From Schistosoma mansoni (lineage: Eukaryota; Platyhelminthes; Trematoda; Strigeidida; Schistosomatidae): a DNA stretch of 64,000 nucleotides. Positions 37,919 to 49,329 of this stretch are shown here, one piece after another (within the stretch, counting starts at the first letter, position 1; each line of letters starts with the position of its first letter). The notes below the pieces were generated by a model. It did not search any database, was not told the origin of the DNA, and saw only the letters and a list, made by a program, of their open reading frames with translations. Made by a program: the position numbers and the translations under genes. The DNA is taken from assembly GCF_000237925.1 (NCBI RefSeq), contig NW_017386031.1:124001-188000 (forward strand). The letters are read 5' to 3'.

Positions 37919-39212
37919 ATTCATAAACAAGCAAGCAAACAAACAACGATTATGTGATCTATGTAATCAATCAATGATTACTGATAATCATATCAAATTA
38001 AAATTATCCAATTGTTCTTGTGATATATGTCAATGTTTTAATAATAAATTACAAAGCAAACCATATACTCATATGAAATGTAAATTAAATGACAGAGTTA
38101 AATTATGGAATAAATATGATGGAATTGTAAAATTTATTGGTCCTATACAATTTAAACATAATATTAATATACTACTTGTTGGTATTGAATTAGATTCATA
38201 TAGTAAGTAGTATGATTAGTATATGTTTCTTTTTTATATAAACAACAACAAAGAAAGATATTTCAATGATTGAGATCATGAATCAGTTGGAGCTAGCCCA
38301 CCATGGAAAACCTGGAAGTACTGGGCGGCCGTCTCGTCCTATTGTGGGACTCCTCAGAGGCAGTGAGCATCCACGATCCTGCCTCGCGAGATTCGAACCC
38401 AGGACCTATCAGTCTCGTTTGCGAGCGCTTAATCTTTAGATTACTGAGCTGGACAGCATCCAATAGTGTTAATGTGTAACTTCAACCGATCCACGAAATT
38501 GTGGGACACATCCACCATTGTCTTTAGTGATTTACTATCTCACAACAGACCCGCACTGCTGAGGAGTCCCACGATAGGATGAGACGGCCGTGAAGTGCTT
38601 CCATTTGTTTTATTTTATTTAAACACATAAATATTGGTACAAAGTGCACCAGATATATGTGCACCACACAAATCTCATTTGATTTGTGTGAGGGCTGTGA
38701 TAATGTCCAGGTGCCCAAACTGAAGCAGGTGGTTTTCTTAGGGGGCCACACCCGAAGCCTTTGACCTGAAGGTCTAATCCACAAGGCAGTGGAGCATCGT
38801 AAGGAGATGCAGTCTCATGGTAGCCGGTGAACAACGATTGATTCATACACCATTTGTTCCCTCAGGATACTGGAGCTCATGATTCCAGGTTTTCCATGAT
38901 CGTCTAGCTTCAATTAACTCATGATCTCAACTATTGAAATTACTATAATACACACAAAACCCCTTCTGATCCTAAAAAAACATATTCTTTACACTTCTAT
39001 TCCCTTAAAAAATCAATTTATTTATAGTTTCTAGATGTACATTAAATAATTACAATCTTTATTGTGATCAAATGAAACGTATTCTTGTACCGTCAACATT
39101 CTTTACATTATTATCACCGGGGAGACGTGGTCATCCACAAATTAAAAATTTTACAATGAATCCAAATTATAAATTAATACAGAAAAATCGTGAACTTTAT
39201 AAAACTATGTGA
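37919..39212 (+). CDS. Divergent CAP-Gly domain gene, two exons (partial)
   Basis: Exon 37919-38202 (acceptor TTTTATAG, donor TATA|GTAAGT) joins in phase to 39028-39212 (acceptor TTTATAG). The first exon has a Cys-rich start (LCDLCNQ, CSCDICQCF) and then LNDRVKLWNKYDGIVKFIGP and LLVGIELDS, matching the CAP-Gly core (G-x-V-x-Y-I-G-P ... G-V-E-L-D). The second exon continues with NLYCDQMKRILVPSTFFTLLSP, the equivalent of the YFxCxxxxGxFVxxxxV end. The canonical GKNDG tubulin-tail binding motif is absent, so the binding partner may differ from microtubule ends. CAP-Gly proteins usually bind EEY/F tails. A stop follows at 39210-39212, but an overlapping donor (AT|GTGAGT at 39209) means the gene may continue. 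The 5' exons are not identified. The intron holds nested SINEs. Confidence 0.68.
38270..38530 (-). repeat. SINE family B copy in the CAP-Gly intron
   Basis: On minus: tRNA-like head with 'gggttcgaatctcgcgagg', hammerhead region around 38325-38380, and tail 'ctagctccaactgattc'. The core is altered (extra bases before CTGAGGAG; GAGAC for GAAAC), so inactive. Confidence 0.75.
38545..38970 (+). repeat. SINE B copy split by an inverted SINE C insertion
   Basis: Family B runs 38545-38603 (ending 'agtgcttcca') and resumes at 38883 ('ttccaggttttccatg'). Between them a family C copy lies in minus orientation (38604-38882). The bases TTCCA at both junctions look like a short target duplication. Confidence 0.78.
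38604..38882 (-). repeat. SINE family C copy nested in SINE B
   Basis: It starts at the A/T-rich tail ('tttatttaaacacataaat' on plus) and runs into the body; 5'-truncated. It shows that family C was active after this family B copy inserted. Confidence 0.8.
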
Positions 39213-39239
39213 GTTATAAATTCAACTTAGTATTGTTTT

Positions 39240-39545
39240 GTTTGAATCTTCCCATTGATGTGTTAGGACTGCAACTGGTCAGTCTCTAATTGGCATATGT
39301 ACATACTGTGCGTATTGCTGCCTCGATATGGCCTTAATTCACAAGCATTGTAAGCAAAGATGGATAGTGGCTAGCAGGACTTAGTGGATAACGCGATGGC
39401 GTTTGAAGCGAATGGTACTGGATTGGAGTCTCAGAGTGAACATCAACTCTGAGATGCAGTTATACCCAGGTGACGAGTCCCAAATAGGACGAAACACGCG
39501 TCCTGGATTCCCCAGCTAGCCACTATTCATCTTTGCTTACTATGT
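39240..39545 (+). repeat. SINE family A copy with 5' flank module
   Basis: The module 'gtttgaatcttcccattgatg ... aactggtcagtctct' precedes the family A unit (39378-39540) and recurs beside other A copies (59470-59640, 54340-54430, 50870-50990). The hammerhead has GTGACGAG for CTGACGAG; GAAAC and CGTC|CTGGAT are kept. Confidence 0.72.
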
Positions 39546-39639
39546 AAGTTATAATTGATTATTATTTGATGAGATTATAATTGATGAATAAACCTTTGAT
39601 TGATGTTAAATTGATTATGAGAGTATCCATCTTGTTATA

Positions 39640-40160
39640 TCCTAGTGATAATGAAAGTAGGGGTAACTCCCAAGACCTACTAATGGACGATTGTTCTATA
39701 TATATTCTTATGGTTTAACTATTGAGTAACTAGATTGTTTATATCTATATTCATCTTATTATAAGCTTCATTTTGACCCATGGATTATTATTATACGATT
39801 TACTGTCCCTAAATTCTATTCCGTTTATTGATTATTGCATCCCACATTCACAGCCACATTTGGCCTGATCTTGTACAAATATTATTTTCTATTTTATGGT
39901 GTGATGTGGTCTGTCTGTTTGATATATAAAGCGAGTATGCTTGAGATAAGTGATTCGCATAGCAGAAGCTGTAATTGGTGTTCTGGACTCAATTGGAAGG
40001 GCTAGGCAGACAATGGACTAACAAGGATGTTAGACTGTTCATACCGGTCGAACGTCATTGATTTGGTACAGTGTTAAGATTAGATAAGTCGTATTTCGAT
40101 TAATGAATAATTCACGTGATCAAAAGCCGGACATAAAATCATAACGAATTGGCAACGGCC
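39640..40160 (+). repeat. LTR-like repeat (family L) with PBS-like end
   Basis: A TATA-like 'gatatataaagcgagtatg' and 'gttctggactcaattgg' block match 63650-64000 and the inverted segment in the array. The right end runs into 'aacgaattggcaacggcc', which resembles an LTR/primer-site junction. No internal coding region follows, so it is a fossil LTR or a truncated element. Confidence 0.6.
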
Positions 40161-40371
40161 TTCTTTTATAAAGTCACAATACATCTAATAACTAGGATTA
40201 AATGAGTGTTATAAACCCATGTGTAAGGAATTAGAATTATCATTTACAGTTGATGATTGAAGTTAATCATTAGATTTACAGTTTTCATCACAAACTGACA
40301 TCAACTATAATGCTGAAACTCTATATAGCCAAAAATTTGAGATCTGCTATCTTATGCCTAGTTGGTAAGCA

Positions 40372-40565
40372 AAGATAGATAGTGGCTAGCAGTAGAATCC
40401 AGTTTGACGCGCATTTGGTCCTATTTGGGACTCGCCAGCTGGATGTACCTGCATCTCAGAGTTGATGTTCACTCTGGGACTCCAACCCAGTACCTTTCGC
40501 TTCAAACGCCATCGCGTTATCCACTCGGCCACTGAGTCCTGATAAGCACTTGCTTGTGCGGTGGG
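40372..40565 (-). repeat. SINE family A copy
   Basis: Complete on the minus strand, from 'gcaagtgcttatcaggact' to 'gccactatctatctttgc'. The hammerhead core is damaged (CTGGCGAG; CAAA for GAAA). Confidence 0.8.
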
Positions 40566-40932
40566 GCGAAATTATACCTAGTTGGTTTGTTTAGAAATGA
40601 TAGTCTCACCGATTGTTTCTTCTTTTCTGCTTCATAGTGATCCAATATTGTATCAGTTGATATTTCAAAGATAAATTATTACAATGATAGAAAGTGTCTA
40701 TGTTAAAGGTAAGAATGAAAGTGTTCGGCATTAAAAGAAAATTGTTTTTTTGTTTTAATTTTTTGCGACTACTTATTAGTAACTATTCATGATTGAACTC
40801 AAAACTTACGGATTATTACGTTAGAATAATCCAGTATTTGATGTTTTTTTTAATTTTTTGGCTAGTACTAAAATATTGTGAATATTATTGCATACCTCTT
40901 TAGTATTAGAAGAATCTATCTCAAATCTATAT

Positions 40933-41130
40933 AAGCAAAGATGAATAGTGGCTATTAGTGAAATCTAGGACGTAAGTTTCGTCCTATTTGGGGCTCAACA
41001 ACTGGATGTACCTGCATCTCAGAGTTGATGTTCACTTTGGGACTCGAACCCAGTACCGTTCACTTCAAACGCCATCACGTTATTCACTTAGGTAGTGAGT
41101 CCTGATAGCCACTTGCTTTCACAATAGGAT
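40933..41130 (-). repeat. SINE family A copy
   Basis: Complete on minus. The core reads TTGTTGAG while GAAAC is intact; ribozyme decayed. Confidence 0.78.
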
Positions 41131-41159
41131 GAAGTTTAAATTCACTCGTTGTTACTTAC

Positions 41160-42590
41160 TTGTATATTCCCTTTGTTATTTAGGACTGCAATTAGGACTA
41201 ATAGATTGGATTCTTAAATAACAGTGGGAAGATACAAGTAAACAACACCAAGTGAATTTATATTTCAAGGCTAGCTAATAGTATTAGGTTAGGTGGAATA
41301 CAGATAAGATCATAGCTAATTAAGAATGATGAATAAACTGAAATAAAGAATAGAAGAAAAGTGCCAAAGTATGAAGAAAAGTCGTGTAGAAAATGATACT
41401 TTAAATATTATGATTCTTGAGTTTGTAGATGGTGTCGAGTCTTGATTGACTATGATCACCACTACAATAAGATTACGCGCCTAAAAACGACTTGGTCCCT
41501 TTGATAACTCGCAAACCAGAAGACTGTAACTGGTCCAGATAGAGTATATTTATTGGCGATCTCGTGGTATCGAAAGAATACAGAGATATGCCAACGAGTA
41601 CAGGCAATAATGACAGAGCGTAAGAAAGTTCGAGGGGGCAAGATGGACACCTGAACGAAAAATGACTTTGATACAGTTAAACAGCAATGAGTACGGCAAA
41701 ACAATCATTGGGATAATTGGTTATTATAAAAATTGTTTCCATTACACCAATCGCGTTCTCGTCGAGAAAAACAGGTCACTACAAGTTAATGCCAATGCAA
41801 TTTCAGAATAACAACATGTACGTTTGAATCGATGGAACTCTTCATTTTAGAGAAAGCTTGGATGAAATGGCTTACCATTAATTGGAATGAGCCAGATGCA
41901 TTTATTCTTTCGCTGCTACGTTCTATGTTGTTCACAATTTACTGACTAACTAAAATGTTTTTCGATGAAAGTCTGGTACATAGTCACTGTTTTGGAAATT
42001 GGTGAACTTGGCTGTAGGCTTTCTGGTTAGTTGCACTACAAAATTCAACTAACATGTTTGCTTAAAGTGTTATTAGCTTTAAGTCATTGTCTTCGACATG
42101 GACTCGTCTACTCTTCTTGTTGTTAAATTTCTTGATCTGTTTCCGTTACATGATCTATTCGTTTTAGATCTTTCGACTTTACCTTCGTCACTTCTCTTGA
42201 TGTGTAGTCAGGCACCTGTAATAGATGTTAGTTTTACAGTTCCATGTTGTTCTATCTGTTAAGTATATCAACATATAAATCGATATATGAAATTACGAGA
42301 AAAGTCAACTGGGACCCAAATGTACCTATTCGTTAAAACCCTTGATAGTGCCCGGAAAACGTTTTCAGGTACTAGAAAATGCTGAAAATATTTTGACAAG
42401 CCAGAACTCTTTAGAAGCTTCGAAAAGAAATTTATAAAACTGCTAATCAAACTTTCTTTGTCATTGACTGGATAGTTACTGATTTTGTTGCCACTGTTGA
42501 CATGTTCCACTAAAGATTCTAGAGTTTTGAAAGTGTATGTAAACCGTTAAATTCTTTTGTTTTCTATACAGTGTTCATAAGCAGAAAATA
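41160..42590. other. Unassigned stretch
   Basis: No recognised repeat. The minus-strand 80-residue frames at 41462-41704 and 42268-42510 have no domain or clear splice sites. No gene is supported. Confidence 0.3.
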
Positions 42591-42596
42591 CTTAGG

Positions 42597-42735
42597 AACC
42601 AGGTAATGGTAATGGAAAACCTGGAAGCGCTGTATTGACAGTCGTTTCATCTTATTATGGGACTCCTCAGTGGCAGTGCGCTTCCAGGTTTTCCATGGTA
42701 GTCTAGCTTGAATTGATTTATGATCTCAACTATAT
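42597..42735. repeat. Palindromic SINE B: two 3' halves head to head
   Basis: The left arm 'ggaaaacctggaagcgc' and right arm 'gcgcttccaggttttcc' are exact complements around about 60 bases holding a decayed minus-strand hammerhead. A similar palindrome lies at 46530-46690. Confidence 0.75.
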
Positions 42736-43074
42736 TATATATTATGAGTTAATTTTGTACTATTGTGATGTATGCTATTTATATCGACATAAGTAGTATA
42801 TAATACTAGTCAGGAATAGAATGTTTGGCAGCGGAAAGTCAAGAAGGAAAGAACGAGAACAGAAAGCAATGGGTATGGAAGTGAAGGAACAGTGAAGTCT
42901 GAGACAATTGACTGTATGGTTATCAGATTTTACAAAGATGTTCTGTAATTTGGTGTTCAAACACATCCGATTGTCCCCATCTGTGTTCTCATTTATTACA
43001 CTATAACTTTCTAAGAAAATGTTATCCATATACATCCAGCTTATTTAGATATACTTGTAATTTTTCAGTAGTAT

Positions 43075-43260
43075 ATCGGTGGTCTGTCGATTAAGGGCTC
43101 TGGCTCGAGACTGGTATGTCCTGGGTTCGAACCTCGCGAGTATGGGATCGTGGATGTGCACTGCTGAGGAGTCCCATAATAGGACGAAACGGCCGTCAAG
43201 TGCTTCTAGGTTTTCGATGGTGGTCTAGCTTCAATCGACTCATGATTTCAACTTTGAAGT
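43075..43260 (+). repeat. SINE family B, complete copy with best-kept hammerhead
   Basis: The tRNA-like head has an A-box-like 'cggtggtctgtcgattaag' and B-box 'gggttcgaacctcgc'. Then comes a hammerhead (43155-43206): GCACTG, CTGAGGAG, a TCC/GGA hairpin, CGAAAC, GGCC, GTC, AAGTGC. The tail is 'gtggtctagcttcaatcgac'. No reading frame of interest. Confidence 0.82.
43155..43206 (+). ncRNA. Hammerhead ribozyme, family B
   Basis: Type I layout: stem I GCACU(G)/(A)AGUGC, core CUGAGGAG, stem II UCC...GGA with GAAA after it, minimal stem III closed by A-U and C-G around GGCC, cleavage expected after GUC. One mismatch sits next to the core in stem I. Function inferred from motif, not tested. Confidence 0.65.
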
Positions 43261-43611
43261 ATATATATTTATTTACTCATTACATCATAGTTATTATTAT
43301 ATGATGTTCTTATATGTAGATCAAGAATATATGAAAGGATCCAAGTATCGTCTGTTCAGTATTCATTTGGGGGCATTAAATAATCATAAATGCTGTAATA
43401 CATATTCTGTATAAATATACATATTAGAAAAAGAAAAGCTGTAATGTTTCATGACCTTTATTTACGTGATTAAGTTTTTGTTTTTTTTGTTTTCTTATGT
43501 GAATTACATTGCCAAAATAAGTTAATTAAGTCAAGGTTTCTTTGGTAATGGCTCGATATCTGTCACCAGTTAGATCGTATAAGTGATTGTTGTCAAAATA
43601 TACATCCTAGC

Positions 43612-44122
43612 CCTTAAATACCCCGGTACGACCGAGAGTGGGGAGAGTCTGCTCTCCCTCTCGAAATGCTCCCACATGGCTACGCGTATATAGCCTCTGA
43701 CAAGGAAAGTCCTACTCACTGCCTTCTCGTGTCATTACTGTTGTTTATGAAATTGAGGGGAAAAAACGAATGTTAGCGGGTTGGTGGACACGGCGCGTCC
43801 ACCTCGGAGAGTAGGAAAATCCTGATTCCAAACCAATGGTGCACATGGGTTACAGTATCCTGAGGGAACAAATGGCGGATGAATCGATCGTTGGTCACCG
43901 GCTATCATCGGACTGCATCTCCTGATGTTGCTCCACTAACTTGTGGATCAGACCTTTAGGTCAAAGGCTCCGAGTGTGGTCCCCTAAGAAAAGCACCTGC
44001 TTCAGTTTTGGCACCTAGACAGTATCACAGTCCTCACACAAATCAAATGAGATTTGTGTGTCGCATATATATCTGGTGCTTCCTTGTACCAATATTTATG
44101 TGTTTAAATAAATAAATAAATA
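43612..44122 (+). repeat. SINE family C copy, headless
   Basis: Body from 'cccggtacgaccgagagtgg' to the A/T tail (TAAA)n at 44104-44122. One internal block around 43770 is shortened compared with 4167-4770. Confidence 0.82.
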
Positions 44123-44324
44123 ATCGACTTAACTTGAGTTGATGGATAACAACGTAATTAAAATCATTCAAATACGCGAAAGGATGTTCAATACGTATAT
44201 TTTGTACATTCACTGATGTGGATAGGAGATGAAAGAGATGAAACGAATAAAAGAGAGCGAAGCCAAACGACACACAGTGGAAAAGGCATGTAAGTCAACT
44301 TCATTTAATCAAGGATTAGTCAAC

Positions 44325-44522
44325 ATTCGTAGTCAAACAGAAATAAGTTACAGACATATGATGAATAGGATAGGAAGTGTACATGCATAAGCTCGTATAA
44401 AAACAGTTGAGGTTTGATAAGTGAATAATTAACAAAGTCGAAACGTGACTCAAGAAGAATGAATAGATTGACCTGTCCAGAAGCTAGAATAAAGGTATAT
44501 AGCCTTAACATAGCAACCGACA
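44325..44522 (-). repeat. Diverged lone LTR related to the tandem-array LTRs
   Basis: On minus it follows the array LTR: 'ctttattctagcttctgg', 'ttgttaattattcactta', 'cttatgcatgtaca', 'ttcatcatatgtctgt', 'tttgactacgaatgtt'. Clearly more diverged than array copies are from one another. An RTE insertion touches its TG end. Confidence 0.7.
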
Positions 44523-44524
44523 CT

Positions 44525-45128
44525 TACTTATTTACTTACTTACGCCTGTTACCCCTCGTCGAGGAGCATAGGCCGCTCACCAGCATTCTCCATCCAACTC
44601 TGTCCTGAGCCTTCCTTTCCAGTTCTTTCCACTTGTTATTCATCCTTTTCATATCTGCTTCTATTTCCCTACGTAATGTGTTCTTCGGCCTTCCTCTTTT
44701 CCGCTTCCTTTCAGGATTACAAGTTAGGGATTGCCTTGTAATACACATTGGTGATTTCCTTAATGTATGTCCAATCCACTTCCAACGTCTTTTCCTAATT
44801 TCCTCTTCAGCTGGAAGCTGGTTTGTCCTCTCCCATAAAACGCTGTTGCTGATAGTATCCGGCCAATGAATGTTGAGTATTTTGCGAAGACAACTGTTTA
44901 TAAATACTTGTACCTTCCTGATAATGGTCGTAGTAGTTTTCCATGTTTCAGCTCGGTACAGTAGAACTGTCTTGACGTTCGTATTGAAGATTCTCACTTT
45001 GAAATTAGTTGAAAGTTGTTTTGAGTTCCGGCTACTGCCGGTCCCAATCCCGGGTAAAGGAGGAGGGTTGGGTATGGGGTTAGCGACCCTATCCCGTAGA
45101 AAACCAACTCGCTAAAAAAACGCTAACC
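44525..45128 (-). mobile_element. RTE LINE (SR2/Perere-3-like) with inverted 5' part and target duplication
   Basis: Minus-strand 44536-44997 encodes the RTE C-terminal region ([55 protein letters not shown]), ending at a (TTAC)n-type tail at 44525-44540. 45010-45128 is the RTE 5' UTR in the opposite orientation. Both sides carry AGCAACCGACACT (44512-44524 and 45129-45141), a 13-base target duplication. This is the mark of one insertion with twin priming. The protein part is open across 153 residues, so it is fairly young, but the element is a fragment. Confidence 0.87.
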
Positions 45129-45141
45129 AGCAACCGACACT

Positions 45142-46100
45142 ACACTCTGTTTAATTATGTTAGATACTTCGATAATGACTGTATATATATATATATATAT
45201 ATCCAGTCTGTTCTTTTTTTAAATAACCAGAACATAATCGTACAGGAGTTTGTAATGATTTCAATTCCCTGTATTCTGATAATGCATATTATTAGATTCT
45301 TATTGACTCTCTGTCACAATGTACAAACATGAATGACTGTTAACTTTCTTTAACAGGATACCATTATATCTATGTATATATATATGTATTGAAGATATCC
45401 TGCTAGTATTACTCAACATATTCGAAAAATAGCGCTTTCATAAAGTTAAGAGAACTGATGTGAACAGTGAAACAAGAAGCCTTTTACAAACTACGGAAGC
45501 TATTTTTGGGGACGTTCTTTCATTTCATTCAAACCTTGTATGACAGTAACATTTACTTTTGTCCCTAATCTATTCTACAGATCATAAGCTTTCGTTTGAT
45601 GTGTGGTTCACTGTCATAACCTTTTCTGTTCCAAAGCTATTGTAATTTAGACGTAACCTTTTGTACTCTATTTTAATACTCTAATCCCTCAGTTTTGAAC
45701 ATCATTGTATTTTCCTAATTATTGTACGTTGTAATCGGGTTAGTCATCTATATTATTCATGTATCTTTTTACACTAATCTAAATTCGGAATTCGGGTACC
45801 AGATCGGACTTTGGAATAAAGCAAGTAGTGTTCCAATTGTCTTGTTAGCCAATCAGATGAATAAATAGTTTTCTTCTCTCTACCCCGACTTCGAACTCAC
45901 GCATACTAGCCTCAATGTTAAACCAGTGTCAGCCTATCGTGTCAAGGTCTTAATCTACATTAGATAAGTTATCCTCGGCACGAAAGTGGGTAGACATATC
46001 AAGGACGTAACAAGAACCTTCGAATATGATGAGACTTCTTGAAAAATCGAACGAACAAAGCACCTTATCATAAACCGTACCTGAGACGAAAAGAAATTCA
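45142..46100. other. Unassigned stretch
   Basis: AT-rich, with TA dinucleotide runs near 45182 and 45374. No gene or repeat recognised. Confidence 0.3.
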
Positions 46101-46102
46101 AA

Positions 46103-46180
46103 TTACTTACATACTTACTTACGCCTGTTACCCCCAATGGAGCATAGGCCACCGACAAGCATTCTCCAACTCACTCTATC
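46103..46180 (-). mobile_element. RTE LINE 3' tip
   Basis: 'ttacttacttacgcctgttacccc' followed by 'gcataggcc' matches the 3' end of the element at 44525. It is a heavily 5'-truncated insertion under 80 bases. Confidence 0.7.
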
Positions 46181-46529
46181 GAAATAAATATGACCTATAG
46201 TCTGCATTTAGTGTAAGATTCTTCTCAATGCTCTAAATACATCGTAAGTGTCTCTGGAAGGTTAATTCACTTATCTGATAGGGATTTTAAGATACCTTCA
46301 TTGACCGGCTAAGACAAAATATGATTAAAGTCAAACCTTAATAGGCGTATGTTTTGAAACAAGAGTGTAGATATCTGTTAGACATAGCTAAGATTATTAG
46401 TAAAATAAGCTGAGATCATTTGAAGATAATTTTTACTATCAAGGTATTTTTGTGTACTATAACCCTCTTACAATTAAGGCTTATATGAACTCATTTCTGT
46501 AATGGGATTAACAGTTATTTTCATAGTTG

Positions 46530-46715
46530 AAATCATGAGTTAATTGAAGCTAGACCATCATAGAAAACCTGGAAGCACTGTATTGACGGCCGTTTCGTCC
46601 TATTGTGGGACTCCTCAGCTTCCAGGTTTTCCTTGGTGGTCTAGCTTCAATTGACTCACGCCTGAAACTATGAAAATACTAAATTTCCATAAAACCCCTT
46701 CTGATGTTAACAATT
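46530..46715. repeat. Palindromic SINE B, second case
   Basis: Left arm 'gaagctagaccatcatagaaaa' type sequence and right arm 'ttccttggtggtctagcttc' pair around a minus-strand hammerhead whose 5' strand of stem I is replaced by the second arm. It ends with 'aaaaccccttctgat'. Confidence 0.75.
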
Positions 46716-47099
46716 ATGCTGTTAATATATTCAATACAATTATTTAGACGAATCCTATTATGTTATTGTAAGGATTGCTTGTTGGCAAACTCAAGGAAGC
46801 CTCAAGAAGCCCAGAAAGAGCCGAAGACATTCCATCCAATCATTGCCAGAAGAACATTCTAGAATGTCGACGTGTAGCTCCGCTATTGAATGAATAAGAT
46901 GGCCCCCCTATGTGCCTATTGACTGTCCGAAATGATGATTTACTTTCAGCCAAAAAAATATAAATCCATGAGATTTATGTACTATATTGACACTGTTGGG
47001 AATCACATACCTATTTACTAGTCTTCTTTCTTCTCATTTTGAGACTTGAGAGGGTTCTAGCGTTCGAATGCTCAAGTATTACATGACATACTAAGAATC

Positions 47100-47400
47100 T
47101 AAGTTCGAGATAGGTGACATGGCTCAGAATTGATCACAATGGCTGAGGTGTATACACTCTTTATCTTCCTTTAAACTGTGAGATTAAAATTGCTTCATAT
47201 CTGTCTTCCTTCCTGGACTATATCCTAATATACAACCTATCGTTTATATATTACCACCACTAAATTAACTACTTCAATGAATCCGGTGTTCATCATGTTG
47301 TGCTGACGAGGTATGGCAACTTGGACCGATGCATAAATGTGCCTGGTCCTACATTGTAGCTGGCTGACTGAGTTCGAGATATAACAGTTACGCAAAAACA
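47100..47400 (+). mobile_element. LINE 3' end (same family as 52600-54235)
   Basis: 'gacatggctcagaattgatc', 'gtgtatacactctttatctt' and 'gcataaatgtgcctggtcc' match 48700-48960 and, inverted, 52640-52900. It is non-coding 3' UTR, 5'-truncated. Confidence 0.7.
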
Positions 47401-47984
47401 TATATATATATATCATAGTAATTAATAATGATAATCTCTGTAACAAAATCAATTTACTAGAGATCAGTTCATATTGATTATCATGAAATTATGGAATGTT
47501 TCCAATAATGTTCTCAATTCTTCTACAACCATTATGATGATCATCTTCGATAATTCTTGTCAATAATGAACATTATTATAAAAAGTAATGTAGTTCAATT
47601 CTTTGAACTGTAGTGATCATATGAAAGAAAATGATGATCCAATTAAGTTTGATATGTATGAATAAACATAGACAAAAAAAAATAATAATTGTACATAATT
47701 TTCAATAAGAAGCTTGTCCAAAATAAAATATTTAGTATATCTAAGCAGACTACTGAATAAAAATATAAGTAGCCTATCAAAAATAAAGCGAAATATTTTT
47801 AAATGTCTATTAGATTACACACAAATTAGATTTGTTCTGTATGAAATTTTTTAGATTTTGGTTTTTGTAACTTGAAATGTGAATTGGATTTAGCTGCAAT
47901 AAATTGAAAGAATAAATTGGATGAATATAGAGAATATATAGTTTATAATGTATATCAGAAATATATAAAATCATTTATTAATAA

Positions 47985-48370
47985 TTTCAATAGTTGAGAT
48001 CATGAATCAATTGAAGCTAGACTACCATGGAAAACCTGGAAGCACTGAACGGTCGTTTCGTCCCATTGTGGGATTCCTCAGTGGTAGTGCGCATCCACGA
48101 TCCCACCTCGCGAGATTCGAACTCAGGACCTACCGGTCTCGCGCCAGAGCACTTAACCGATAGACCACTGAGCTGGCTGGCATCCAACGGTGTTAATGAC
48201 TAACTTCAACCAATCCACAAAGATTAGCAGCCGTTCATCAATTGTCTTCAATGAGTTGATATTCTTACAACAGACGTGGTTGAACTCTACTGGTCACTGC
48301 TTCCCACTAGAACTCCAGGAAACATCCCTTGAAATCTGTTACTAGTGAGCATAATTTCAATGTGTATAAA
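47985..48370 (-). repeat. SINE family B, long copy
   Basis: Includes the tRNA-like head ('ggtctatcggttaagtgctc' on minus) and about 170 more bases upstream that recur at 49330, 51880 and 52280 ('gttgaagttagtcattaac'). Core CTGAGGAA, so slightly decayed. Confidence 0.78.
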
Positions 48371-48624
48371 GTAAACTCAGTATAATATTATCAAATTATC
48401 AAATAAATGTCTATACTTTAAATAATTTTATTCTCTTAGAGAATATAGGATGTCATTGTTTCCTTTATAGAGTTGTCATTACTATCAATCACATTCCTTC
48501 TTACTGATGTGAAAGCTTTTTTGTTACAGTTATCCAGTAACAAAATACCTATTTGTTTACTTGAACTTCAACGTTACTATGTGTGTAGGAAAAATTAATG
48601 ATACCACATGGTTACACCTCTATT

Positions 48625-48975
48625 CTGAGCCATGTTGGTAGATGCAGACTACTTGGTTAGGGTCCGCGTGACTATCGTAACTAATGGTTGGAGACTCTGT
48701 GTGACATGGCTCAGAATCGATCACAATGGCGTAGGTGTATACACTCTTTATCTTCCTTTAAACTGTGAGATTAAAATTGCTTCATATCTGTCTTTCTTTC
48801 TATACTATATCCTAATATACAACCTATCGTTTATATATTACCACCACTAAATTAACTACTTCAATGAATCCGGTGTTCATCATGTTGTGCTGACGAGGTA
48901 TGGCAACTTGGACCGATGCATAAATGTGCCTGGTGCTGCGTTATGGCTGACTTACTGACTGACATAGTTACAGAA
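48625..48975 (+). mobile_element. LINE 3' end with short coding tail
   Basis: It starts within the last codons of the polymerase (matching the complement of 52880-52960) and runs through the shared 3' UTR. Second copy of the 47100 element, slightly longer. Confidence 0.72.
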
Positions 48976-49329
48976 AGTAGTGTAAATTGATTGTACCTGT
49001 GTTCTTTGATGGAATTCATTACAATGTAAAATATGAAATTCTCTTTTTGAAATCTGTTTCGTCAATAAACATTCTACTCTTGATGTAAACACATGGAAAT
49101 TGAATCTTTAATTATCAAATGTTAAAGTAACTACCTTCCTATCATCTGTAATGAAGTATTACTAAGCGATTCTAATCGACTGATCAATGAAATCATAACT
49201 GAATTCAACATTTTACTGTAAATTGAGACAAGCTGAACAAGTAGAAGTAAAAGAAGAAGAAGAAGAACGAACAACTGAAGCTTTAGTAAGAAGTTTCAAC
49301 TTGTTAAAACAGTTAATGAATATTTGACT

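Noticed and set aside
42268-42510. 80-residue minus-strand frame beginning MEHVNSG
   Set aside because: It looks somewhat protein-like, but no family, splice partners or start context support it.
45182-45202. TA dinucleotide run
   Set aside because: A plain microsatellite, common in this genome; similar runs at 24462 and 47400.
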